The position numbers and the translations under genes were made by a program. 64,000 bases of DNA from Sinorhizobium americanum (GTDB lineage Bacteria; Pseudomonadota; Alphaproteobacteria; Rhizobiales; Rhizobiaceae), in assembly GCF_001651855.1 (NCBI RefSeq), contig NZ_LNQC01000062.1, positions 36,138 to 100,137 on the forward strand. The letters are read 5' to 3'. Shown piece by piece: positions 48,585 to 57,626 of the stretch (positions within the stretch are counted from its first letter, which is position 1; every line of letters starts with the position of its first letter). Under the pieces are notes generated by a model. That model was not told where the DNA came from, ran no database searches, and was given only the letters and a program-made list of their open reading frames with translations.

Positions 48585-49322
48585 TCAGGTGAAGGAGCGC
48601 ACCAGGCTGCCGACGAGCAGGTTCCAGCCGTCGATCAGCACGAAGAAGAGGATCTTGAAGGGCAGCGAGATCGAGGTCGGCGGCAGCATCATCATGCCCA
48701 TCGCCATGGTGATGGTCGAGACGATGAGGTCGATCACCAGGAAGGGCAGCATGATCAGGAAGCCGATCTCGAAGCCGCGGCGGATCTCCGAGATCATGAA
48801 GGCGGGCACGACGGCGCGCAGGTCCACCTTGTCGTCGACGACGACCGTCTGGCCCTTTTCGCGGGCGATGTCGATGAAGAGCTGCAGGTCCTTGTCGCGG
48901 GTGTTGGCGAGCATGAACTCGCGGAACGGCTCCGACGTCCGCGTCAGCGCCTCGGTCTCGGAGATTTCGTTCTTCAGGAGCGGGTCGATGCCATCGCGCC
49001 AGGCGCGGTCGAAGGTCGGCGCCATCACGTAGAAGGTCATGAACAGCGCCAGCGACACCATGATCATGTTCGACGGCGTGGTCGCAAGCCCCATGCCGGA
49101 GCGCAGGATCGCAAAGGCGATGACGAAGCGCGGAAAGCTCGTCACCATGATCAGGATACCCGGGGCGACCGAAAGGACGGTCAGGAGCCCGAAGGTGCGG
49201 ATGATCCAGGAGGCGACAGAACCGTCGACCGGCGTGTTCAGAATATCGGCGGGAAAGCTCTGGGCCCCGGCAATTCCCGACATCGCCATCATGGCGACTA
49301 TAAAGGCAGTAGTCCGGAGCAT
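48585..49322 (-). CDS. fliP: Flagellar biosynthesis protein FliP
   Basis: 245 residues. It has a signal peptide (MLRTTAFIVAMMAMSGIAGA) and then four membrane spans. The family signature is MVTSFPRFVIAFAILRSGMG, followed by ALFMTFYVMAPTFDRAW. It is the core of the export gate. It is the last gene of the flgB...fliL-fliP run, starting 7 nt after fliL. The flaA promoter lies beyond its stop. Confidence 0.96.
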   Translation of the reverse strand: MLRTTAFIVAMMAMSGIAGAQSFPADILNTPVDGSVASWIIRTFGLLTVLSVAPGILIMVTSFPRFVIAFAILRSGMGLATTPSNMIMVSLALFMTFYVMAPTFDRAWRDGIDPLLKNEISETEALTRTSEPFREFMLANTRDKDLQLFIDIAREKGQTVVVDDKVDLRAVVPAFMISEIRRGFEIGFLIMLPFLVIDLIVSTITMAMGMMMLPPTSISLPFKILFFVLIDGWNLLVGSLVRSFT

Positions 49323-49329
49323 AAGCGAA

Positions 49330-49821
49330 TCATTGGATGACGAAGGTTCGGAACATCACATTGGTTACGCGCCCGTCGGAGCGCAGGTCAACCCGTTCCC
49401 GGATGTCATCCCGGAGATATTGAAAGCCGCGCGGCCCCTGGATTTGCTGCAGCGACAGGGTCTTCAGATAGGCCGCGATGTCCTGGTGGATTTCTTCGGC
49501 GAGCGCGACGTCGGGCGCGCCCTTGAACTGCAGCGCGACCTCGATGCGGACCCAGTTTTCGGCCGGGTAGGCAAGGTTCGTGGTGATCGGCTCGAGCTGG
49601 ACGATGCCGTTGGCTTCGGTGGCGATCTTCGCAAGGCCCTCCTCGCCGGTGGCGTGCTCAGGCACTTCGGCCGCAGCCTCCGCCTTCTCCGCCGGCGGCG
49701 GCGCCAGAAGGGCGCCGACGAGCCAGCCGCCGCCGCCGGCGACGAGCGTCAGCACGGCGACCGCGGCAATGGTCATGACCAGCGACGGGGATTTCAATTC
49801 TTTGGTGTCGGTTTCTTCCAT
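49330..49821 (-). CDS. fliL: Flagellar basal body protein FliL
   Basis: 163 residues. A short cytoplasmic tail is followed by a single membrane span (about 12-34; SLVMTIAAVAVLTLVAGGGG) and an Ala/Glu linker. The periplasmic domain ends in the FliL motif DIRERVDLRSDGRVTNVMFR. It supports stator function at the basal body. It lies 43 nt after flgH and 7 nt before fliP. Confidence 0.92.
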   Translation of the reverse strand: MEETDTKELKSPSLVMTIAAVAVLTLVAGGGGWLVGALLAPPPAEKAEAAAEVPEHATGEEGLAKIATEANGIVQLEPITTNLAYPAENWVRIEVALQFKGAPDVALAEEIHQDIAAYLKTLSLQQIQGPRGFQYLRDDIRERVDLRSDGRVTNVMFRTFVIQ

Positions 49822-49864
49822 CGTGCCGTTCCATGCCGGTCTGGTTTGAGTGGTTGCTGCCCGA

Positions 49865-50575
49865 TCAAATCGGCGAGACGAGGTCGACGACCTGCTGGCC
49901 CCATGGGGGCTGCTGCACTTCCATCAGCCGGCCGCGGCCGCCATAGGAGATGCGGGCTTCGGCAATGCGGTCGTAGGAGATTATGTTGTCGGCATCGACA
50001 TCCCGCGGCCGGACAATGCCGGCGACGTTGAGGATGCGCAGTTCGTGGTTGACGCGCACTTCCTGCGAGCCGCTGATCAGCAGGTTGCCGTTTTCCAGCA
50101 CGCCGGTGACGACCGCCGCGACGAGCAGCCGCAGCTTCTCGGAGCGTTCTGTCTTACCGTCCCCCTGGGTCTTGGTGTTCGAGCCGTATTCGAGATTGCC
50201 GGACCACTCGAAGTCGCTGGTCTGCGATTCACCGCCGGCGCCGAGATTGAAGCCGCTGGAATTGGTGCGGCTGCGGTCGGTCTCGTTGTTGAAGGACGCC
50301 TTGTCGTCGATCTGGATATCGACCGTCAGGATATCGCCTACATTGATGGCGCGGGCGTCCTTGAAGAGCGCGGCCTGCTGGTCGTTCCACAGCGAATAGC
50401 CGGCAGTCATCTGATGCGGCTGCTTCGGATAGCTGGCGAGCTGCGGCGTCTGGGTGTATTGCAGGCCGCTGCCGATTGGGCTCATCGACGGCGCCTGGCC
50501 GATCTCCTTGAAGGCCTGGTTCTGACATCCCGAAAGGAGGCTTGCGGCCAGAAGGGCCGTAAGTTGCAGTCTCAT
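49865..50575 (-). CDS. flgH: Flagellar L-ring protein FlgH
   Basis: 236 residues. It is a lipoprotein: the signal MRLQLTALLAASLLSGC places the lipidated Cys at residue 17. The family segment VGDILTVDIQIDDKASFNNE and the end GGRGRLMEVQQPPWGQQVVD are present. It forms the outer-membrane L ring around the rod. It overlaps motE by 4 nt. Confidence 0.95.
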   Translation of the reverse strand: MRLQLTALLAASLLSGCQNQAFKEIGQAPSMSPIGSGLQYTQTPQLASYPKQPHQMTAGYSLWNDQQAALFKDARAINVGDILTVDIQIDDKASFNNETDRSRTNSSGFNLGAGGESQTSDFEWSGNLEYGSNTKTQGDGKTERSEKLRLLVAAVVTGVLENGNLLISGSQEVRVNHELRILNVAGIVRPRDVDADNIISYDRIAEARISYGGRGRLMEVQQPPWGQQVVDLVSPI

Positions 50576-51111
50576 GATGGCTCCTTCGAGGTGTTCGGGT
50601 CGCTGGCGCTGGAGATGATGTTGGTGAGCACCGCCGCCTTCTCGTCACTCATCTCGCTGAGGATCAGCGAGGACTGGCGCGCCGGCAGCTTCATGACGAT
50701 CGCCGCGGCGATCTCCGGCCGTACCATCTCGAGCTTGCCGGCGGCGGCATCGGGTTTCATCGTCTTGTAGATGTCGACGAGCCCGAGCTCCGCCTGCTTC
50801 AGGAAATCATTGCGGCGCTTCAGCCAGTCCTCGTATTCGGCCCGGCGCTTTTCCAGCGCCGCTATGCGTTCGTCGACACTCGCCTGCAAGGTTTCAAGGT
50901 CCTTGCGCTGCAGCAGATAGCGCTGGTCCCGCGCCGCGTCGGCGATATTGGTGCAGAACTGCTGGATTTCGTTCGTTGCACCGTTTTCGACCGGCGGCGC
51001 GGTGACGTCCTGTGCGAAGGCGCCCGGCATTGTCAGCATCAGCGCAGCCGCGGCCGCGGCCACGAGCGTGCGGCGAGACTTGCCGAGAAGATGGGAGAGA
51101 GTTCCGGTCAT
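50572..51111 (-). CDS. motE: MotE, chaperone for MotC
   Basis: 179 residues from the ATG at 51111, which overlaps the flgI stop (ATGA). The same frame is open much further upstream, but only as antisense-frame sequence inside flgI. A signal peptide ends at about residue 34 (MLTMPGAFA). A coiled coil (about 65-105; ERIAALEKRRAEYEDWLKRR) and a MgtE-N-like C-terminal domain (RPEIAAAIVMKLPARQSSLI) follow. In S. meliloti it is a disulfide-linked periplasmic chaperone that stabilises MotC. Confidence 0.92.
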   Translation of the reverse strand: MTGTLSHLLGKSRRTLVAAAAAALMLTMPGAFAQDVTAPPVENGATNEIQQFCTNIADAARDQRYLLQRKDLETLQASVDERIAALEKRRAEYEDWLKRRNDFLKQAELGLVDIYKTMKPDAAAGKLEMVRPEIAAAIVMKLPARQSSLILSEMSDEKAAVLTNIISSASDPNTSKEPS

Positions 51112-52223
51112 TGCAGCACAAGCTCCGCCTGTAGGGCTCCCGCGGTCTTTATGCTCTGCAGGATCGCGATGATTCCGTCCGGCTTGACGCCGATGCTGTT
51201 GAGGCCCGCGACCAGCGAGCGAAGGCTCGACCCGTTGAGGATCGCGACCGTGCCGCCGTCCGACTGCGCCTCGATCGTGGTATTGGGCTCGACGGCCGTC
51301 TCGCCGCGCGAGAAGGGCGCCGGCTGCACCACCGTCGGCGTTTCGGTCACCTGCACCGTCAGCGTGCCGTAACTGACCGCGACTTCGTTGACGCGCACAT
51401 CCTGGCCGATGACGATCGTGCCGGTCCGCTCGTTGATGACGACGCGCGCGGGCACGTCCGTCTCGACGACGAGGTTCTCGATATCGGCCATCAGCCGGGC
51501 GAGATCGGCCATTTTGGGCTTCTGGACGAGGACCGACTGCGAGTCCAAGGCTTCGGCGATGCGACCGCCGAACTGCGCGGCGGCAAACTTGTTGATCGCC
51601 GCCGCCATGCCGACTGCGGTGGAAAAGTCCGGATTGCGCAATTGCAGCACCAGGTTGAAGCCGTCCTTGAATTTCGACGGCAGCTCGCGCTCGATGATCG
51701 CCCCGTTCGGAACGCGGCCGGCCGTGGTCACGCCCTGTGACAGAGCGGCCGCGTCGCCCTGGGCACTGAAGCCGGTGACGACGATCGAGCCCTGGGCCAC
51801 CGCATAGATCTGTCCGTCGGCACCCGAAAGCGACGTCATGACCAGCGTGCCGCCGCGCAGCGACGTCGCGTCGCCCAGCGAACCGACGGTGACATCGACG
51901 CGGCTGCCGGGGCTTGCGAAGGGCGGCAGCGTCGCGGTAACGAGGACCGCTGCGACGTTGCGCGTCCGAGACTCGCCGCCCTGGGTCGAGATGCCGAGAT
52001 TTTGCAGCATGGCGCGGATCGACTGGTCGGTGAACGGCGAGGAGCGCAGGCTGTCGCCGGATCCCTGCAGCCCGACCACCAAGCCATAACCGATCAGCTG
52101 GTTGTCCCGACCGGCCTGCAGCGATGCGACGTCCTTGATGCGCGACGCGGCATAGGCGGGCGTCAATGTCGCCGCGAACAGCAAGGACACGGTCAGCAAC
52201 CACTTACAAATGCGCACCATCAT
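51108..52223 (-). CDS. flgI: Flagellar P-ring protein FlgI
   Basis: 371 residues with a signal peptide (MMVRICKWLLTVSLLFAATL, cleaved after AYA near 26). The mature start is ASRIKDVASLQAGRDNQLIG, the family signature. It forms the P ring in the peptidoglycan layer. It overlaps flgA (4 nt) and motE (4 nt). Confidence 0.96.
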   Translation of the reverse strand: MMVRICKWLLTVSLLFAATLTPAYAASRIKDVASLQAGRDNQLIGYGLVVGLQGSGDSLRSSPFTDQSIRAMLQNLGISTQGGESRTRNVAAVLVTATLPPFASPGSRVDVTVGSLGDATSLRGGTLVMTSLSGADGQIYAVAQGSIVVTGFSAQGDAAALSQGVTTAGRVPNGAIIERELPSKFKDGFNLVLQLRNPDFSTAVGMAAAINKFAAAQFGGRIAEALDSQSVLVQKPKMADLARLMADIENLVVETDVPARVVINERTGTIVIGQDVRVNEVAVSYGTLTVQVTETPTVVQPAPFSRGETAVEPNTTIEAQSDGGTVAILNGSSLRSLVAGLNSIGVKPDGIIAILQSIKTAGALQAELVLQ

Positions 52224-52729
52224 TTCGCCACCACATGGATCGTGCCGTCGGCCATCACCGTCCCCGACACAATGACACCGCTATCGATGTTGCGGGCGCG
52301 GATCAGTTCGCCGATCGCTGCGTCTTCAAGCGGCGAGCCGGCGGCGGTGATCGTCAGCCCGCCCTTGTTGAAGATCAGCCGAACCGTCGAGCCGCGCTCG
52401 ACCGCGTATCGGTCGCGCAGCGCCGAGGTGAGGATCACCCGTCCCGGCAGAAGCGTGCGCTTCGTCACCTTGCCCTCGACCTCTTCAAGCGACCCGACAT
52501 AGCCGTCGGTGATATCCGGATTGGTCACGTCGACCACTTCCAGCATGCTCGCCTCGATGGTTTCGCCGGGATAGATGGTCTGCTTCGGGATGACGGCGGT
52601 CGGCTGCTGTGCGGCAGCGAGCCCCGGCGACAGCAGCGCGGCGGCGATCGCCGCAGATGCGAGCGATCGCATCAAGCGCGCTTTGCGGCTCTCGACTGCT
52701 ACCCTTGCGGCGGATCGGCGAAACATCAT
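52220..52729 (-). CDS. flgA: Flagellar P-ring assembly chaperone FlgA
   Basis: 169 residues from 52729, after GAGGGGCAAAC; an adjacent ATG at 52726 is possible, and Met20 (52672) would give a tighter signal peptide (MRSLASAAIAAALLSPGLAA). The C-terminal SAF/FlgA domain contains VSGTVMADGTIHVVAK at its end. It is a periplasmic chaperone for FlgI, whose gene it overlaps. It lies 17 nt after flgG. Confidence 0.92.
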   Translation of the reverse strand: MMFRRSAARVAVESRKARLMRSLASAAIAAALLSPGLAAAQQPTAVIPKQTIYPGETIEASMLEVVDVTNPDITDGYVGSLEEVEGKVTKRTLLPGRVILTSALRDRYAVERGSTVRLIFNKGGLTITAAGSPLEDAAIGELIRARNIDSGVIVSGTVMADGTIHVVAK

Positions 52730-52746
52730 GTTTGCCCCTCTTCCCG

Positions 52747-53535
52747 TTACCTGAGGTTCTTGCTCACCGTGGCGGCCATTTCGTCTGCGGCCTGGATGAC
52801 CTTGGAGTTCATTTCGTAGGCGCGCTGGGCCGAGATCAGGTCGGTGATTTCCTTGACCGGATCGACGTTGGACGATTCCAGATAGCCCTGCTTGACCTGC
52901 GCGAAGCCGGGGTCGGCCGGCGTGCCGACGATCGGCTCGCCGGATGCCGCGGTCTGCTTGAAGAGGTTTTCGCCCTGCGGCTCCAGTCCGGCTTCGTTGA
53001 CGAAATTGGCAATCGTCAGCTGGCCGATTTCCTGAGTCTCGGTCGCGTCGCCGATCCGGACGAGGACCTGTCCGGACGCGGAGACGGTGATCTCGGTCGC
53101 GTCCTGCGGCACGGTAATGCCGGGAACCACCGTATAGCCGTCGATGGTGACGAGCTGGCCGGTGGCATTGGTGTTGAAGGCGCCCGAGCGGGTATAGACC
53201 GTTTCGCCATTGGGCGTTTCGACCTGGAACCAGCCGCGGCCGACAAGCGCAAGATCGAGATCGTTGCTGGTGTTGACCAGGCTGCCCTGGACATGGAGGT
53301 TGCGGACGGCGGCCGTCTGGACGCCGAGGCCGACGATCGCACCTTCCGGCACGATTGCCTGGTTGGAGCGGTTCGGCACGCCCTGGGCGCGCTCCGTCTG
53401 GTAGAGCAGGTCCGAAAATTCCGCGCGCGCCCGCTTGTAACCGGTCGTGTTGATGTTGGCGATGTTGTTGGCGATGACTTCAAGGTTCAGCTGCTGGGCG
53501 TTCATGCCCGTGGCGGCGATGGAAAGGGCCTTCAT
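52747..53535 (-). CDS. flgG: Flagellar distal rod protein FlgG
   Basis: 262 residues. The N-terminus is [20 protein letters not shown] with [19 protein letters not shown]. The C-terminus [29 protein letters not shown] is the rod signature. It forms the distal rod. It starts 11 nt after the fliE stop. Confidence 0.96.
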   Translation of the reverse strand: MKALSIAATGMNAQQLNLEVIANNIANINTTGYKRARAEFSDLLYQTERAQGVPNRSNQAIVPEGAIVGLGVQTAAVRNLHVQGSLVNTSNDLDLALVGRGWFQVETPNGETVYTRSGAFNTNATGQLVTIDGYTVVPGITVPQDATEITVSASGQVLVRIGDATETQEIGQLTIANFVNEAGLEPQGENLFKQTAASGEPIVGTPADPGFAQVKQGYLESSNVDPVKEITDLISAQRAYEMNSKVIQAADEMAATVSKNLR

Positions 53536-53546
53536 GTCACGTTCCT

Positions 53547-53882
53547 TCAGATCTGCATGCGGGCGATTTCGAGATAGGCGGTAACGACCTTGTCGCGGAT
53601 GGCGATCGCGGTCTGCAGCGACTGTTCCGCGCTCATCACCGCATCGACGACCTCACGCGTGTTCGCCTCGCCGCGGATCGCCTGCAGCGACGCTCCTTCG
53701 GCCGACTTCATCGAGCGGATGGCGTCCGTGGTCATGGTGCCGAGGACTTCGGCGAAGCTCTGCGATTGCGGAGCGGAAGCTGCGGCACCCGGCAGGGAAA
53801 GCGCGGTCGAGGCGGTCAGGCTGGTGCCTTCGGTCTCCTTCAGGTTCGAAAACGCGCCGACGGACTGAATTGCATCGATCAT
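53547..53882 (-). CDS. fliE: Flagellar hook-basal body protein FliE
   Basis: 111 residues; the C-terminal half carries the FliE motif ([20 protein letters not shown]). It joins the MS ring to the proximal rod. Its ATG shares one base with the flgC TAA stop (TAATG), so translation is coupled. Confidence 0.93.
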   Translation of the reverse strand: MIDAIQSVGAFSNLKETEGTSLTASTALSLPGAAASAPQSQSFAEVLGTMTTDAIRSMKSAEGASLQAIRGEANTREVVDAVMSAEQSLQTAIAIRDKVVTAYLEIARMQI

Positions 53883-54301
53883 TATTGCGAAGCCCTCAAC
53901 AGGTCGATTGTCTGGGAGATGAGATCGCGGGACTGCTTGATGGTCTGCAGGTTGGCCTCGTAGGCGCGATTGGCTTCGCGCATGTCCGCCATCTCGATCA
54001 GGACATTGACATTCGGCATTTTCACCATGCCCTTCTCATCGGCCGCCGGATTGCCGGGGTCGAACTCGATGCTGAAATTCGAATCGTCGGTGCCGAGCCG
54101 CTGGATTTCGACAAGCGACGCGCCGCTCGCCCGGTCGACTTCCGCGGCGAAGGAAATCGTCTTGCGGCGATAGGGGTCGGCGCCGGGCACGTCGCCGGTG
54201 GAGCGGGCGTTGGCGATGTTTTCGGAAACGACGCGCAACCGCGTCGATTCCGCCTGCAGGCCCGAAGCCGAAACCTTGAGTGCCGAGGTCAAAGGATCCA
54301 T
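53882..54301 (-). CDS. flgC: Flagellar proximal rod protein FlgC
   Basis: 139 residues from the ATG at 54301. The same frame extends further upstream as non-native sequence across flgB. It has the rod motif [20 protein letters not shown] near residues 24-43 and the C-terminal [20 protein letters not shown]. It starts 5 nt after the flgB stop. Confidence 0.95.
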   Translation of the reverse strand: MDPLTSALKVSASGLQAESTRLRVVSENIANARSTGDVPGADPYRRKTISFAAEVDRASGASLVEIQRLGTDDSNFSIEFDPGNPAADEKGMVKMPNVNVLIEMADMREANRAYEANLQTIKQSRDLISQTIDLLRASQ

Positions 54302-54306
54302 GGGTG

Positions 54307-54687
54307 TTATTTCCGTACCGTCATGAGCATCATCCGGTGAAAGGACTTCACCAGCCCGGAATTGAGTTCGTAGTCGCGCTTGATTTCGCCCGTTTTCATC
54401 ATTTCCTGCTCGATCGCGACGGTATTGCCGGACTGCTGCACCGCGACATCGTCGATCATGCTGACCTCGGTCACCTGCGCGGCATCGGGGCTTTCGGTGA
54501 AATGGGCGCGATGGGTCGCCGCCATCTGGATGCCGGTGTTCTGGAGCACGGTTTCGAAGGGCTGGACGTCCTTGGCCTGGTAATGCGGCGTATTGGCATT
54601 GGCGATGTTGCCGGCAACGACATTCTGGCGGACCGTCAACCATTGGGCCTGGCGCGACGCGAGTTCGAAAAGTTGAATCGGATCCAT
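54307..54687 (-). CDS. flgB: Flagellar proximal rod protein FlgB
   Basis: 126 residues from the ATG at 54687, preceded by GAGGAGTATTCG; longer in-frame starts have no ribosome-binding site. It has the rod motif [20 protein letters not shown]. It is the first gene of the rod operon flgB-flgC-fliE-flgG-flgA-flgI-motE-flgH-fliL-fliP. The ribosome-binding site lies in the 3' arm of a perfect hairpin, suggesting translational control of the operon's first gene. Confidence 0.95.
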   Translation of the reverse strand: MDPIQLFELASRQAQWLTVRQNVVAGNIANANTPHYQAKDVQPFETVLQNTGIQMAATHRAHFTESPDAAQVTEVSMIDDVAVQQSGNTVAIEQEMMKTGEIKRDYELNSGLVKSFHRMMLMTVRK

Positions 54688-54693
54688 CGAATA

Positions 54694-54712
54694 CTCCTCA
54701 TGAGATGAGGAG
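54694..54712 (-). promoter_or_regulatory. Hairpin enclosing the flgB ribosome-binding site
   Basis: A perfect inverted repeat of 8 bp, CTCCTCAT and ATGAGGAG, with a 3-nt loop. On the mRNA the 3' arm is ATGAGGAG, whose GAGGAG is the flgB Shine-Dalgarno sequence, 6 nt before the ATG. Folding would hide the ribosome-binding site. Function is inferred from sequence only. Confidence 0.6.
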
Positions 54713-54868
54713 GACCCTAGGCGGGTAATCTTGCGTGGGACTTGTCGAGAAACCGGGATGAGGAACCAAGAGCGACGAATTCTCGCCGAGGCTTTTTTGG
54801 CGGCGAAGCGCCGCCTCGCAGGATACTGCCGTACGCGGCAGCTCCGAGGCGAGATGCAGCGTAGCACT

Positions 54869-55420
54869 CTATCTGGACTCGAAGACCTCGCCCTTGGAGG
54901 TGATCATCACCCAGCGGCCGTTCCGCTCTTCGAAGGTGGCAAGCCGGCTGTTGTCCGGCAGGACCGAACCGACCCGGACGATATACATGCCGGTGGCGTC
55001 CTCGATGAGCGCCCTTCCGTTGGCGACGTGCATCAGCTTGAAGCCGGACGGCTCGGGAAAGGGCTGTTCCAGGCCGGCTTCCGGGTCATGTGCGGCCGCC
55101 GCCGGTTGATGCTGCAGCCCGGGTACGGTCGCCGTCGTCAGCCGGTCGATCGCCGCGGCGGTCTCCTGGTCCATATCGGTCATCGCCAGCGGCGAAACCG
55201 ACACGACGCCGCGGCCGGGGCGCTCCGGCAGATCCCGCGTCGTTCCCTGCCAGAGCGGCGGGATCGAGAACTGATCCTGGTGCAGGAAGGCGTACCAGGG
55301 GAAGAAGGTCGCAAAGGCGGCCATGCCGAGGCCGATCGCGCCGAGGACCTTGTCGGTCAACGGCATCTTGGCGTCGCGCCGGCGCTGATGGACGACTTCG
55401 TCTGCTTCGTTGTCGGTCAT
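54869..55420 (-). CDS. Conserved-type inner-membrane protein between fliI and flgB
   Basis: 183 residues. A cytoplasmic basic N-terminus is followed by one membrane span (about 25-48; VLGAIGLGMAAFATFFPWYA). An about 130-residue periplasmic part follows, with a C-terminal domain (GFKLMHVANGRALIEDATGM, YIVRVGSVLPDNSRLATFEE) that looks like a small beta domain. It starts 2 nt after the fliI stop. No name is known to me. The position between the export ATPase and the first rod gene suggests a basal-body role. Confidence 0.75.
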   Translation of the reverse strand: MTDNEADEVVHQRRRDAKMPLTDKVLGAIGLGMAAFATFFPWYAFLHQDQFSIPPLWQGTTRDLPERPGRGVVSVSPLAMTDMDQETAAAIDRLTTATVPGLQHQPAAAAHDPEAGLEQPFPEPSGFKLMHVANGRALIEDATGMYIVRVGSVLPDNSRLATFEERNGRWVMITSKGEVFESR

Positions 55421-55422
55421 TG

Positions 55423-56823
55423 CTATCCCTTCGCCCGGATGCCCGAGGCGGGCTGGTTGCCCATGGCGGCCGCCTTCAGCGCATTGGCAAGGTCGGTGAA
55501 GGCGTCGGCGGCGGACCGCTCGCCGGGCGCCTGCTTGAGGACGTCATAGATGACCGGAACCTGTTTGATCGCCATGTCGAGGTCGGGGTCGCCGCCGGCG
55601 CGGTAGCCGCCGATCAGCCGCAGGTCGCGGGTCTCCTCGAAGCGATGGATGAGCGACTTCAGCCGCGCGACGAGTTTTTCCTGATCCGGCGTCCAGGCCT
55701 TTCTTGCCAGGCGCGAAATCGAGGCCAGCGGATCGATCGGCGGATAGCGCCCTTCCTCGGCGAGGCTGCGGTCGAGGACGATGTGACCGTCGAGAATGCC
55801 GCGGGCCGAATCGGCAACCGGATCATTGTGATTGTCGCCGTCGACCAGGATCGAGATGATCGCGGTAATCGTGCCGGTACCTTCGGCACCAGGGCCGGCG
55901 CGCTCGAGCAGACGCGGCAATTCGGTGAAGACCGAAGCCGGATAGCCGCGGGCGATCGGCGGCTCGCCCGCGGCCGTCGCCACCTCCCGGATCGCATGGG
56001 CAAAGCGCGTCACGCTGTCGACGATCAGGAGAACGTTGTCGCCCTTGTCGCGATAGTGTTCGGCGATCGTCACCGCCGTCAGCGGCGCCATTTTCCTCAG
56101 CATCGGGCTCTCATCGCTGGTGGCGACGACGGCAACCGATTTGGCGAGATTGTCGCCGAGCGTGTCCTCGATGAATTCCCGCACTTCGCGGCCGCGTTCG
56201 CCGACCAGCGCGATCACCACCTTGTCGAAGGCATCGGCCCGCGCCAGCATCGAAAGCAGCGTCGACTTGCCGACGCCGGAGCCGGCGAAGATGCCGAGGC
56301 GCTGGCCGAGGCAGAGCGGCGAGAAGATGTCGACGGCGCGCACCCCCGTCTTGAACCCCTGTTCGACCCGCCTACGGGTCATCGACGGCGGTGCGGTGTT
56401 GGAGATCGAGCGGCGGATGTCGCCCTGCATCAGCGGGCCCAGGCCATCGATCGGCTCAGCCAACGCATTGATCGTGCGGCCGCACCAATTGTCCGTCGGA
56501 GCGATCCGGAAGGCGCCCTTGCGGATGACCGTATCGTGGATGCCGATCGGATCGCCGGGCTCGATCGGGCAGACGACGACCCGCTCCGGTTCGACGCGCA
56601 CCACTTCGCCGAGATGGGTGCCGGTCGCGCTCTTATGCGCCACGAAATCCCCGAGCCGCACATGGCGGGAAAGACCGCTGACGGTATAGTGCCCCGGCGA
56701 GATCGTCTGGACATGGCCGCCGGGCGCGATCGAAAAATCGGGATTGGCATAGCGCTCGACGAGGCCGGCAAGCGCCGCCAGCGAAGTCGATGCCGGAATG
56801 ATGTCAGTGCCTTGGCGTTCCAT
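55423..56823 (-). CDS. fliI: Flagellum-specific ATPase FliI
   Basis: 466 residues, full length. Walker A AGSGVGKST is at about 180-188, and the Walker B region VLLIVDSVTRFAHAIREVAT follows near 268. It energises export of axial proteins together with FliH/FliJ. It lies 76 nt after flgF and 2 nt before the 183-aa membrane protein gene. Its FliH and FliJ partners appear to be encoded elsewhere in the cluster (42691 and 28184). Confidence 0.97.
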   Translation of the reverse strand: MERQGTDIIPASTSLAALAGLVERYANPDFSIAPGGHVQTISPGHYTVSGLSRHVRLGDFVAHKSATGTHLGEVVRVEPERVVVCPIEPGDPIGIHDTVIRKGAFRIAPTDNWCGRTINALAEPIDGLGPLMQGDIRRSISNTAPPSMTRRRVEQGFKTGVRAVDIFSPLCLGQRLGIFAGSGVGKSTLLSMLARADAFDKVVIALVGERGREVREFIEDTLGDNLAKSVAVVATSDESPMLRKMAPLTAVTIAEHYRDKGDNVLLIVDSVTRFAHAIREVATAAGEPPIARGYPASVFTELPRLLERAGPGAEGTGTITAIISILVDGDNHNDPVADSARGILDGHIVLDRSLAEEGRYPPIDPLASISRLARKAWTPDQEKLVARLKSLIHRFEETRDLRLIGGYRAGGDPDLDMAIKQVPVIYDVLKQAPGERSAADAFTDLANALKAAAMGNQPASGIRAKG

Positions 56824-56899
56824 GCATATTTCCGTTGCAGTCGATCCCGGCCGGTTGCCTTGCGGTGAGCCGCGTCACACTTCCCTGCTTCGCTCTAAA

Positions 56900-57625
56900 C
56901 TAGCGCTCGCCGCCGAGCGCCTTGATCGCCTCTTCAAGCGACCCTTCGCTGTCGCGCATCAGGGCGGTGACATTGTCGAACGCCCGGGTCACCATGATGA
57001 GCTGCGTCATTTCCTGGACGGCATTGACGTTCGACTCTTCGAGGAAGCCCTGCATCACGCCGACATCGAAGCGGTCGACGACGGGTTCCGGTTGAGCGGC
57101 CGGCATGACGGCACTGTTGTCATAGCGGACGAAGCCGCTGGAGAAATCCGCCTCATAGAGGCCGAGCAGCGCGACCTGGACGCCGTTCTGGTGAATAGCC
57201 CCGTCGGCACCGACGGTGATCTCGCCCGCTCCGCCGTTTAGCTGGATCGGCGCGCCGCCGGCATCGAGCACCGGATATCCCTTGAGGGTTACCAGTTCGC
57301 CCGTTTCCGTCAGCGTGAAGCGGCCGTCGCGGGTCAGCGCCGGGCCGCCGGGCGTGTCGATGTTGAACCAGGCGTCCCCCTTTACGGCGAAGTCGAGCGC
57401 GGAACCGGTCCGCGCCAAGGCGCCATTGCTGGTGCTCAGATATTCCTCGCCCTCGGATACGTACGAGACGCGGGTGGGCTTCGTGTCGCCGAGCACCTGA
57501 TCGAACTTCACTTCCGTGGAGCGGAAGCCGACCGTGTTGGCATTCGCGATATTGTCGGCAAGCGTGTTCAAGCGCTTTTCAAGCGCCATCTGCGAGGAAA
57601 GCGCCACATAGAGGCCGGTCTGCAC
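56900..57625 (-). CDS. flgF: Flagellar rod protein FlgF
   Basis: 241 residues with the rod N-terminus (LNTLADNIANANTVGFRSTE) and C-terminus (EESNVNAVQEMTQLIMVTRA). It forms the proximal rod between FlgC and FlgG. Its start is 1 nt beyond the stop of the DUF1217 gene, so the two are coupled and share a promoter near 58500. Confidence 0.95.
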   Translation of the reverse strand: MQTGLYVALSSQMALEKRLNTLADNIANANTVGFRSTEVKFDQVLGDTKPTRVSYVSEGEEYLSTSNGALARTGSALDFAVKGDAWFNIDTPGGPALTRDGRFTLTETGELVTLKGYPVLDAGGAPIQLNGGAGEITVGADGAIHQNGVQVALLGLYEADFSSGFVRYDNSAVMPAAQPEPVVDRFDVGVMQGFLEESNVNAVQEMTQLIMVTRAFDNVTALMRDSEGSLEEAIKALGGER

Positions 57626-57626
57626 G

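Noticed and set aside
50572..52203. 543-codon frame containing motE
   Set aside because: Only its last 179 codons are real; the upstream part is an alternative frame inside flgI. The motE start is placed at 51111, overlapping the flgI stop.
53882..54643. Extended 253-codon form of flgC
   Set aside because: The first 114 codons run through flgB in another frame; the FlgC N-terminus starts at 54301.
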